Positions 6,506 through 12,807 of a stretch of 12,807 nt of DNA are shown one piece after another. The position numbers and the translations under genes were made by a program. How positions within the stretch are numbered: the first letter of the stretch is position 1; the number at the start of each line of letters is the position of its first letter. The notes under the pieces were generated by a model. The model saw only the letters and a list, made by a program, of their open reading frames with translations, had not been told where the DNA came from and made no database searches. The stretch is from Deltaproteobacteria bacterium (GTDB lineage Bacteria; Desulfobacterota; DSM-4660; Desulfatiglandales; B25-G16): NCBI GenBank assembly GCA_018400255.1, contig JAGYMO010000219.1, positions 1 to 12,807 on the forward strand. The letters are read 5' to 3'.

Positions 6506-7733
6506 GCATATATCTCCTTACCCAATCAAGGGCCATCTCAGATGTGTCAATCTTTACCTTTTCCCTTGTCCCTGAAAATAGATATTGGCTGGAAAATATG
6601 TTATTGTCAACAGAAAGCCCAATAAATACCGTCCCTACCGGCTTATTCTTTTCGCCACCAGAGGGCCCCGCAATCCCGGTTACAGCTAAGCCCATATCCG
6701 TTCTAGAGGTTTTTCTTATGCCTTCAGCCATTTCCCTTGACACCTGATGGCTTACAGCACCATATCTGTCGAGCGTGCTTTGCCTTACACCAAGCATTTC
6801 AATCTTGGACCTGTTGCTATATACGATTGCGCCCCTTTCAAAATATACAGAGCTTCCTGCAACCGATGTAAGCCTGTGGCCGATAAGCCCCCCTGTGCAA
6901 GACTCAGCAACAGATATGGTCTTCCTATGCCCCTTCAACAACTCCCCAACAACGGTCTCCATTGACATATCGTTAGAGGCAAACACATAAGGCCCTAAGA
7001 TTTCTTTAATCTTTTCCTCTGTGCTGTTTAACATTTTTTCAGTGCTTGCATCTTTATTCCCCCTGGCCGTGACATTGATATGATTTTCGGGGAATGAGGG
7101 ATAAAATCCAAACATTACACCAGGGAATTCCTTGCTAAGCCCTTTAAATGCATCAGCAATGCCTGCCTCTCTTAATCCATAGACCTTAATTAATCGTTTT
7201 TTAAGCAAATTTTTGGGGGTAAATATGCGAAAAATATCAGGAATTACAGACCTGTCCAGCAGTTCTCTCATCTGCTCTGGTACACCCGGCAAAAAGTACA
7301 GAAGGCTTTTGCCCTCTATTAATGAAAAACCGCACATCTGTTTTTTTTGATCTAAGATTTTTGCTCCCTCTGGAAGCCAGGCCAATCTTTCTAAAGAAGC
7401 GGAAGGCTTCATTCCTGCCTTTCTTGTGAACTCCCTAATAGTATGTAAGATATCATTGTACAGTATAAGGGGTCTTCCAAATGTCTTAGATACAGTTTCC
7501 GTAGTTAAATCATCCTCTGTCGGCCCCAGCCCACCGGTAACTATAATAAAATTTGATCTATCTGCCGCTGTCTTTAATACAGAAGACAGGCTCTTATGAT
7601 CATCGCCTACAGTCCGGATTTCGCTTACCTCAATTCCGTTGGACAAAAGACGCCCCGAGGCATACCAGCCATTAAGGTCTCTGGTTTTACCTGAGATTAA
7701 TTCATTTCCTATTACTATAATTTCTGTCTTCAT
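6477..7733 (-). CDS. cinA: CinA-like protein: MoaB-type nucleotide pyrophosphatase fused to NMN amidohydrolase
   Basis: This two-domain cytoplasmic protein belongs to nucleotide salvage. The N-terminal half (about 1-170) is a MoaB/MogA-like domain with GNELISGKTRDLN (9-21) and GGLGPTEDDLT (67-77), linked in the family to ADP-ribose hydrolysis. The C-terminal half (about 255-415) is the PncC domain, which deamidates nicotinamide mononucleotide; it shows AESCTGGLIG (276-285), GAVSHQVSREMAEG (325-338), TGIAGPSGG (352-360) and KPVGTVFIGL (364-373). Length 418 is normal. I chose ATG at 7733, which gives the canonical MKTEIIVIGNEL start. The in-frame TTG at 7769 would fall upstream of the likely transcription start. 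No clear ribosome site precedes the ATG. The gene overlaps thpR by 29 bases and sits in a cinA-thpR-recA cluster. In naturally competent Gram-positives cinA and recA are co-induced; here no competence genes are visible. Confidence 0.95.
   Translation of the reverse strand: MKTEIIVIGNELISGKTRDLNGWYASGRLLSNGIEVSEIRTVGDDHKSLSSVLKTAADRSNFIIVTGGLGPTEDDLTTETVSKTFGRPLILYNDILHTIREFTRKAGMKPSASLERLAWLPEGAKILDQKKQMCGFSLIEGKSLLYFLPGVPEQMRELLDRSVIPDIFRIFTPKNLLKKRLIKVYGLREAGIADAFKGLSKEFPGVMFGFYPSFPENHINVTARGNKDASTEKMLNSTEEKIKEILGPYVFASNDMSMETVVGELLKGHRKTISVAESCTGGLIGHRLTSVAGSSVYFERGAIVYSNRSKIEMLGVRQSTLDRYGAVSHQVSREMAEGIRKTSRTDMGLAVTGIAGPSGGEKNKPVGTVFIGLSVDNNIFSSQYLFSGTREKVKIDTSEMALDWVRRYMHGYPFIPGI
6514..6519 (-). 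promoter_or_regulatory. Ribosome binding site of thpR inside cinA (AAGGAG)
   Basis: A near-consensus AAGGAG on the minus strand lies eight bases before the thpR ATG at 6505. It is within the last codons of cinA, so thpR is translated from the cinA message. It fixes the thpR start and confirms that the 29-base gene overlap is real. Confidence 0.8.
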
Positions 7734-7932
7734 ATTGCTAACAGGGTGAGCTAAATTATATAATACCAATAGTGAAAGTTGACAATCTCATAAATAAGCC
7801 CTTGGAATGAACGTGGTTTATCTTTAAAAACTATTCATGAAATTATTAGCAGCTAAACCTTAAAACCGTCCGTTGCTTCATGCAGGGTTATGTCATTTAA
7901 TTACCCGAAGCCGCATTAAATCCCTAAGGTTT
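7734..7932. other. pgpA-cinA intergenic gap with nested inverted repeats
   Basis: This gap of about 199 bases holds the cinA promoter and two nested inverted repeats. The outer pair is AAACCTTA (7855-7862) with TAAGGTTT (7925-7932), and it ends exactly at the base next to the pgpA stop codon. The inner pair is ATTTAAT (7895-7901) with ATTAAAT (7915-7921) around a 13-base centre. Neither is followed by a T-run on the minus strand, so I do not call a terminator. I see no convincing small gene. The structure could be an RNA element in the pgpA 3' region, a protein-binding site, or chance in AT-rich DNA. Confidence 0.5.
7757..7785 (-). promoter_or_regulatory. Sigma-70-like promoter for cinA-thpR (and perhaps recA)
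   Basis: On the minus strand a -35-like TTGTCA (7785-7780) is followed after 17 bases by TATATA (7762-7757). A TATAAT at 7760-7755 overlaps it but would need a 19-base spacer. Transcription would start near 7749, leaving a leader of only about 15-17 bases before the cinA ATG at 7733. The fit to consensus is good but AT-rich DNA gives chance matches. Confidence 0.45.
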
Positions 7933-8442
7933 TTATTTTAACAGATACAGGATTAAAAGCAACGATAGATGTGCATAAAAACCTGCTAATATGTCATCAA
8001 ACACAATTCCGAAGCCACCTCTAAGCTTTTCAATCGCTTTTATCGGATATGGTTTAACAATATCAAAGAGCCTGAAAAGAAAAAGGCCCGCCAAAACGTT
8101 GAAAAAGGTAAGGGGAATAAACAAAACAGTCAGCAGAAACCCTGAGACCTCATCGACAACGATAAGCCCTGGGTCATTACTGCCAAGCAGTTGTTCACCT
8201 CTATCGGAAGACCATATGGCTGAAATGGTTATTATACAGACAAAAATAACCTGATATTCAGCTTCAAAAAGCGACATCAGCATATACACCGGCACCGCCC
8301 CGATTGAGCCTATAGTGCCGGGAATGCCGGGGAAAGCTCCCATGCCGAACCATACGGCAATGATAAGGGCAATTTTATCTGAAAAACTTGAAGACTTAAA
8401 GATTTTTTTTAAGCCTAAATTATTTTGTCTATTTATAGGCAT
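7933..8442 (-). CDS. pgpA: Phosphatidylglycerophosphatase A
   Basis: PgpA is an inner-membrane enzyme that removes the phosphate from phosphatidylglycerophosphate to give phosphatidylglycerol, the last step of that phospholipid branch. The 169-residue length is normal. Family motifs are GMGAFPGIPGTIGS (33-46), DPGLIVVDEVSG (90-101), RLFDIVKPYPI (124-134) and GGFGIVFDDILAG (142-154). The acidic residues Asp90, Asp97, Glu98, Asp127, Asp149 and Asp150 are the likely magnesium-binding set. Three to four hydrophobic segments lie at about 24-60, 66-78, 102-122 and 153-168. The start is ATG at 8442; no Shine-Dalgarno sequence is visible before it, though no better in-frame start exists. The gene is 199 bases before cinA and 249 bases after the kinase stop, so it may be its own transcription unit. 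Placement beside cinA is common in deltaproteobacteria. Confidence 0.95.
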   Translation of the reverse strand: MPINRQNNLGLKKIFKSSSFSDKIALIIAVWFGMGAFPGIPGTIGSIGAVPVYMLMSLFEAEYQVIFVCIITISAIWSSDRGEQLLGSNDPGLIVVDEVSGFLLTVLFIPLTFFNVLAGLFLFRLFDIVKPYPIKAIEKLRGGFGIVFDDILAGFYAHLSLLLILYLLK

Positions 8443-8691
8443 CTCAAGGGCACACGATATAATATAGATCTAATACTAAGATTATGGTTGAAAATAGCAG
8501 TTGTTCTTAGTTAAAAAGAGTTTTAATTAAATAGTGTTAAAATTTCAAAATCTTTGCAGGGATTTTGGGACATGTCTAAATGGATTTATAAAAGATACGG
8601 TTCTAAAATTTCAAAGGGACTCAACTTATTAGAAATAATTTTGTTACTCAGCACGTCGTCTAAGCGGGCCTTTTTCACGCATAATAAAAAT
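8443..8691. other. Kinase-pgpA intergenic gap with small repeats
   Basis: This AT-rich gap of 249 bases holds several small elements. The 12-mer TAAAATTTCAAA occurs twice in direct orientation (8538-8549 and 8604-8615). ACTAAGA (8475-8481) pairs with TCTTAGT (8505-8511). TTAAAA (8511-8516) pairs with TTTTAA (8521-8526). The stretch before pgpA (8455-8470) is rich in TATAT/TATTAT -10-like words but has no good -35 partner, so no promoter is called. A 41-codon plus-strand frame beginning at 8572 is treated under findings. Confidence 0.5.
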
Positions 8692-11475
8692 CTATGAATT
8701 TAAGGCATCGCGGATCACCTTTAACAGCTGACTAACATCGTAAGGTTTCCTTAAAAACCCCCTTGCTCCTAGCGTAAAAATTTCTTTCGTATGTTCATCG
8801 TCTGAGTAGCCGCTTGCAATAATAATCTTTGCATCTGGGTCGATCTTAATAATTTTTCCTAAACACTTTTTCCCGCCCATGCCAGGCATAATAAGGTCCA
8901 TAATAATCAAATCAATTTCATTTTTTCTCTTACGATAAGTCTTCAGGGCTGCCTCTCCACTTGAGGCGGTGAAAGCTTTGTAACCAAATTTATTCAGTAT
9001 TTCTTTTCCAATTTTCCTTAAATTTTCCTCGTCATCCACTATCAGAATAGTTTCATTTCCAAAACTTATATCCATTATCTCTTCTTCGGGTTGAAGTTCG
9101 CTTGTTTCCGTTTCCGCAACCGGAAAATAAGCCTTAAATGTAGTGCCTTTTTCTTTCTCGCTATAACACATAATATAACCATCATGGCTTTTTACAATTC
9201 CATAAACCATTGCTAAGCCAAGGCCTGTTCCTTTACCTCTTTCCTTTGTAGTGTAGAAAGGCTCGAATATATGTTCAACAGAATCTTTATCTATCCCGCT
9301 ACCTGTATCTGAAACAGTTAAGAGAACATAGCTGCCTGGAACAGCCCCCAGATGTGACTTCATGTACCCCTCGTTAATAGTTACATTGCTTGTAGTAAAG
9401 ATCAATTTTCCACCCTCTGGCATGGCATCCCTGGCATTTATGGCAAGATTCATAATAACCTGCTCAATCTGGGTCTTGTCCGCATCAATGATCTTGATAT
9501 TTTCTCCGAGCTTTACTTCGATATTAATCATCTTTGGGATAGTTTGCCTGAGCATTTCAACTACCTGCATCAACTCCTGATTTATATCTAAAGGCCTTAA
9601 ATTGGCTGCTACTTTTCTACTGAATATTAAAAGTTGCGAGGTAAGTTTCGAGGCACGAAGAGCAGATTTTTCAATAACCTTTAATCTTGAGTAATCCGGG
9701 TTGTCTTTTTCCTTTCCTATCAACAAAATCTGGCTATAGCCGGAAATTGCCTGGAGTATATTGTTAAAGTCATGGGCAATTCCACCGGCGAGGGTCCCAA
9801 TAGCCTCCATTTTTTGGGCATGCAGAAGTTGGGCCTCAAGTAGCTCCTTTTCCTCTTCAGCCCTTTTTTTCTCTGTAATATCTCTAATCACACCTTGGTA
9901 ACCTGCCACAGCCCCACTATCATCTATTCTTACCGATGCAGTTATTATACAATCGATCTCTTCTCCGTCTTTTTTTACAAGCTTAACGGGAAAGCCCGTA
10001 ACGCTTCCATCTTTCTCTATTTCTCTTTTAAACCGAGAGCGGTCATTGTGATCAGCATAAAAATCCGTTGCATTTATTGCCTTGATCTCTTCTTGGCTAT
10101 AGCCAAAAAGTTTCAAAAAAGATGGATTAGCATCAATAAATGCGCCGCCTTTTTTAGTAATATAAATTGCATCTATGGAGTTTTCAAAAAGGGCTCTGTA
10201 TTTGTTTTCACTCTCCCTCTTTGCACTCTCAGCCTTCCTGAATTCAGTAATATTCCTTACAAGTTGAATTACCTGTGAAACATTACCGGATTTATCTTTA
10301 ATAGGAACGGCATAGCTATCCCAGTAACTATCCCCCTTTACATCCCTGGATTGACTCTGATGCATAATGGCATGCTCTGTTTTTCCAGATTCTAAGGCCA
10401 ATGAGGTAGGACAGCCAGGGCATGGCGTATCTCCTCCCACAAATATCTTAAAACACTTATGACCAACAAGCCTTTCCGCCGGTATATTAGCCTCAAGGGC
10501 AGTTGTTCTATTTGCCCAGGCGATTTGAAAATTCCTATCCACAAGTCGTATCCTATCAACCGAGCCATCGAGTATTGCCTTTTTCTGCTCCTCGCTTTCA
10601 AGAAGGGATTTCTTTATATGTATCTCATCAGTTATGTCACGTGCTAGCTCAATGGCCTGATATAAATCACCATTATAATCATACATGGGAAAAGAGGAGA
10701 CCTCAAAAGTCCTTACCGACCCGTCCTTCGCTGTCAATGACCTTTCTGTAATAAATGGTTTACCTGTCTTGAATGTCTGATCTACCGCACATTCATCGCA
10801 AAGAGAGTCCAGTCCCTGGTAGACCTCATGGCAATGCATACCCGTTATTTCCTCCTGGCTGTATCCCTTGAGGTCAAGAAGGGCCTTATTCGTTAGGACT
10901 ACCCGAAAATCCCTATCAACAATATGAATGGGATCTGTAATGCTGTCAAACATTGTGCTCAACAAGCTCTCGCTCTCCTTTAATGCCCTTTCCGACTGTT
11001 TCCGATCCGTTATGTCTCTTATCCAGACCTGAACCCCTGGCTCATGGTTAAAACTAATTGCCTTAGCATTCAACTCGCCATAGAACCACGACTTGTCCTT
11101 TCGTTGCAGTTTCACCTCATATTGGGATACAATCCTTCTGCCAAGCATACGGCTGCGAGCCCTCTGCCTTGTCAGCCTCCGGTATTCTGGATGATATACA
11201 ATCCAGTGGTTTTTCCCCCATAATTCGCCCTCTTCATAGCCAAGCATTTCATCCAAGCGCCTGTTTGTAAAAATTATATTGTCGCCTTTCTGGACAAATA
11301 TACCATCAAATCCTTCATCTACAAGTGATCTATAAAGGTCTTGATTTTCCTCACCCTCTCTTTGATCAGCTTTTTTCCCCTTGTTATATTGAGCATCCTC
11401 TAACTCTCTTACCCTCTCGCGTAGCCTTTCTACCTCACCTAACAAAGATTCTTTTATGTCACCTGGCCTTGTCAC
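8692..11475 (-). CDS. Soluble hybrid sensor histidine kinase with four PAS domains and a C-terminal receiver
   Basis: This is a cytoplasmic signalling kinase; no membrane helix or signal peptide is seen in its 927 residues. Order: a short coiled coil (about 5-30); PAS1 (about 47-157); PAS2 (about 166-284); PAS3 (about 292-412); PAS4 (about 421-536); a HisKA dimerisation domain with phospho-acceptor His568 in AGGIAHDFNNIL; an ATPase domain with N-box Asn676/Asn680, DTGSG (723-727), FEPFYTT (737-743) and GKGTGLGL (747-754); and a receiver with Asp814/Asp815, phospho-acceptor Asp860, Ser888 and Lys910. PAS2 and PAS3 carry the same cysteine pattern (Cys215, 226, 229; Cys341, 352, 355). The start is GTG at 11475, supported by GAGG seven bases upstream. 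The fused receiver and lack of a nearby response regulator or Hpt gene suggest a phosphorelay with distant partners. Signal and output are unknown. Confidence 0.93.
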   Translation of the reverse strand: MTRPGDIKESLLGEVERLRERVRELEDAQYNKGKKADQREGEENQDLYRSLVDEGFDGIFVQKGDNIIFTNRRLDEMLGYEEGELWGKNHWIVYHPEYRRLTRQRARSRMLGRRIVSQYEVKLQRKDKSWFYGELNAKAISFNHEPGVQVWIRDITDRKQSERALKESESLLSTMFDSITDPIHIVDRDFRVVLTNKALLDLKGYSQEEITGMHCHEVYQGLDSLCDECAVDQTFKTGKPFITERSLTAKDGSVRTFEVSSFPMYDYNGDLYQAIELARDITDEIHIKKSLLESEEQKKAILDGSVDRIRLVDRNFQIAWANRTTALEANIPAERLVGHKCFKIFVGGDTPCPGCPTSLALESGKTEHAIMHQSQSRDVKGDSYWDSYAVPIKDKSGNVSQVIQLVRNITEFRKAESAKRESENKYRALFENSIDAIYITKKGGAFIDANPSFLKLFGYSQEEIKAINATDFYADHNDRSRFKREIEKDGSVTGFPVKLVKKDGEEIDCIITASVRIDDSGAVAGYQGVIRDITEKKRAEEEKELLEAQLLHAQKMEAIGTLAGGIAHDFNNILQAISGYSQILLIGKEKDNPDYSRLKVIEKSALRASKLTSQLLIFSRKVAANLRPLDINQELMQVVEMLRQTIPKMINIEVKLGENIKIIDADKTQIEQVIMNLAINARDAMPEGGKLIFTTSNVTINEGYMKSHLGAVPGSYVLLTVSDTGSGIDKDSVEHIFEPFYTTKERGKGTGLGLAMVYGIVKSHDGYIMCYSEKEKGTTFKAYFPVAETETSELQPEEEIMDISFGNETILIVDDEENLRKIGKEILNKFGYKAFTASSGEAALKTYRKRKNEIDLIIMDLIMPGMGGKKCLGKIIKIDPDAKIIIASGYSDDEHTKEIFTLGARGFLRKPYDVSQLLKVIRDALNS

Positions 11476-11482
11476 TTTTATG

Positions 11483-11486
11483 CCTC
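11483..11486 (-). promoter_or_regulatory. Ribosome binding site of the hybrid kinase (GAGG)
   Basis: GTGAGG on the minus strand ends seven bases before the GTG at 11475. It supports this non-ATG start; no ATG lies in frame close by. Confidence 0.6.
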
Positions 11487-11565
11487 ACAGTATATGAGTA
11501 TTATTTATGTGGCTTTTACTGATATAATAAGAATCGTCCACATTATTCTCTATGTTTTCCTTCAC

Positions 11566-11589
11566 AAAAGACAACTTGGAGTTGGTTTT
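11566..11589 (-). terminator. Possible weak terminator after nagZ
   Basis: On the minus strand CAACT-CCA-AGTTG (11584-11572) forms a five-pair stem. AAAA (11589-11586) on one side and TTTT (11569-11566) on the other can extend it across a small internal loop. It lies about 50 bases beyond the nagZ stop, in the 162-base gap before the kinase. The stem is short and the T-run is only four long, so this is tentative. The 10-base palindrome ATAAGCTTAT (11627-11636) directly after the nagZ stop is a separate element without a T-run. Confidence 0.25.
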
Positions 11590-11637
11590 ATTACTGCAAA
11601 ACCATTAAAGATAGCTGATCCCGCAAATAAGCTTATG

Positions 11638-12714
11638 CTAATGCCTTCTTTCGAAATAGCTTTTAACTGAATGTAGGGATATTATTTTAGCTGGCAAAAG
11701 AAAACGGTCTTTATGTTTCGCAATCCTTTCTAAAGACATTCTCAGTCTTTCAAAGGAAATCTCGCCTTTTAAAAGCCTTTTTCTTATAACCCCAATACTC
11801 TCAAGGATATATTCCTGTTTGCTACAAATAAGCATAAGGTCAATTCCTGCCTCAAAGGCCTTTGCCGCACTCTCAGGTACCCCCCCAGTTAAATTTGCAA
11901 CTGCACCCATCTCTAGGTCATCAGAGATAATCAATCCATCAAATCCCATTCTTTCCCTTAACAGTTCTCTTATGATCTTTTTCGAGAGCGTCGCCGGCAA
12001 ACCTCCATCCAAACATGGGTAGACTGCATGCGAACTCATTATAGCCGGCACATTAGCCTCTATAGCACCTGCGAAGGGAAGTAAGTGAATGGTCTTCATT
12101 TCATCTTGATCTGCTTCAATTACTGGAAGCTCTGAGTGCGGGTCCGTGTTGGCCTTGCCAAGGCCTGGAAAATGCTTTGCCACAGATATTATGCCATTTT
12201 GCTGAAGTTCGCTAATCACTATTTTTCCCAGGGAAGCCACTATATCTGGGCTTTCAGAAAAGCATCTGCCTTCAAGGTGAGGGTCCACGCCTGGCTTCGC
12301 GACATCCAAAACTGGGGCCATATTCATATTAAGCCCGACCAAAGACATTTCAATCGCCGTAGTCCTGGCAAAAGACCTTGCTTTTTCCTTTGCCCTGGGG
12401 TCTTTTCCTGTGCTTGAATTCCCGGAAAACAGGGTAAAGGGCTTTGTTAACCTTGCCACCCTTCCGCCCTCTTGATCGATTGCTAAAAATGAAGGGATAC
12501 CAGCCTGGTCCATTGATAAAGTCTGAATGTCCATTGATAGGTGTGCAAGCTGCATTGGATCTGTAATATTTCTATCGAATAAAATGATACCGCTAAGATG
12601 ATAGTCTTTTATTAATGTAATTGTGTTATAATCCAGCTGAGGTCCGGGCATGCCCCCTATAAATAATTGGCCTATCATTTTATCCAATTCCAATGTATTT
12701 AAAAGAGGATTCAT
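11638..12714 (-). CDS. nagZ: Beta-N-acetylhexosaminidase NagZ (glycoside hydrolase family 3)
   Basis: NagZ removes N-acetylglucosamine from GlcNAc-anhydroMurNAc muropeptides in peptidoglycan recycling. From ATG 12714 the protein has 358 residues, a normal single-domain GH3 size, and no signal peptide, which fits the cytoplasmic Gram-negative type. Visible motifs are the sugar-binding AIDQEGGRVARL (78-89), KHFPGLG (180-186), the acid/base dyad Asp191-His193 in the TDPH loop, and the nucleophile in SDDLEMGA (264-271, Asp265 or Asp266). KHFPGHG is the commonest form of the third motif; the Leu here is a known type of variation and the true catalytic pair is intact. A TTG at 12720, two codons earlier, is the alternative start; ribosome sites are weak for both. 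In some bacteria NagZ products control beta-lactamase induction, but no ampR/ampC is seen here. The kinase gene follows after 162 bases. Confidence 0.93.
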   Translation of the reverse strand: MNPLLNTLELDKMIGQLFIGGMPGPQLDYNTITLIKDYHLSGIILFDRNITDPMQLAHLSMDIQTLSMDQAGIPSFLAIDQEGGRVARLTKPFTLFSGNSSTGKDPRAKEKARSFARTTAIEMSLVGLNMNMAPVLDVAKPGVDPHLEGRCFSESPDIVASLGKIVISELQQNGIISVAKHFPGLGKANTDPHSELPVIEADQDEMKTIHLLPFAGAIEANVPAIMSSHAVYPCLDGGLPATLSKKIIRELLRERMGFDGLIISDDLEMGAVANLTGGVPESAAKAFEAGIDLMLICSKQEYILESIGVIRKRLLKGEISFERLRMSLERIAKHKDRFLLPAKIISLHSVKSYFERRH

Positions 12715-12807
12715 ATACAAACACTCATTGCCCTTTACGGATACACAATCTTACGCACATTTTGTTGGTGGTCTTGCCCGATTAACTCAATGTATGGACG
12801 AAAAAAA

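Noticed and set aside
7734..7769. A 12-residue extension of CinA from a TTG at 7769
   Set aside because: The MKTEIIVIGNEL start at 7733 is canonical, and the TTG would lie upstream of the likely transcription start, overlapping the -10 region.
7895..7921. ATTTAAT/ATTAAAT hairpin as an intrinsic terminator for pgpA
   Set aside because: The stem is all AT and no T-run follows on the minus strand.
1..12807. Defence system, prophage, insertion sequence or gene-transfer island
   Set aside because: No transposase, integrase, nuclease-helicase, toxin-antitoxin or phage gene is present, and no flanking repeats or tRNA site are seen; base composition looks even by eye.

Overview
The window is an AT-rich (roughly 40% GC by eye) bacterial chromosomal segment. 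It probably comes from a Gram-negative deltaproteobacterium-type organism (Desulfobacterota or close). The reasons are the order pgpA-cinA-thpR-recA-alaS, a NagZ without a signal peptide, a large soluble multi-PAS hybrid histidine kinase, and deltaproteobacterial-looking RecA and AlaRS proteins. This assignment is inference from gene content; no taxonomic search was possible.

Layout. From the left edge, a plus-strand MFS efflux-type transporter runs into the window with its first helix cut off (2-1063). It converges on a long minus-strand run of genes. Between the two units lies a 258-base gap holding a striking inverted array of GTTCA heptads (1199-1271) and a probable terminator for the minus-strand unit (1313-1344). 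Read in the direction of transcription (right to left), the minus strand carries: nagZ (peptidoglycan recycling), a four-PAS hybrid sensor kinase with a C-terminal receiver, pgpA (phosphatidylglycerol synthesis), cinA (nucleotide and NMN clean-up), thpR (2H phosphoesterase), recA, alaS, and a metallo-beta-lactamase-fold hydrolase.

Transcription. cinA has a reasonable sigma-70-like promoter of its own just upstream (7757-7785). It overlaps thpR by 29 bases, so the two are surely co-transcribed. recA follows thpR after a 130-base gap with a perfect 11-base palindrome and could have its own control. alaS follows recA after only 14 bases and the hydrolase follows alaS after 15-30 bases. recA-alaS-hydrolase is therefore a tight unit ending at the hairpin near 1313-1344. 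nagZ, the kinase and pgpA are separated by 160-250 base gaps and may be transcribed separately.

How the genes relate. Most are housekeeping: translation (alaS), recombination and repair (recA), cofactor and RNA-end clean-up (cinA, thpR), phospholipid synthesis (pgpA) and cell-wall recycling (nagZ). The accessory parts are the kinase, the transporter and the hydrolase. I found no tRNA, rRNA, CRISPR array, transposase, phage gene or defence system. I do not see a new multi-gene system. The most unusual items are the heptad array, the cysteine-bearing PAS domains of the kinase, the missing recX between recA and alaS, and the palindromic structures in the gaps before recA and cinA.
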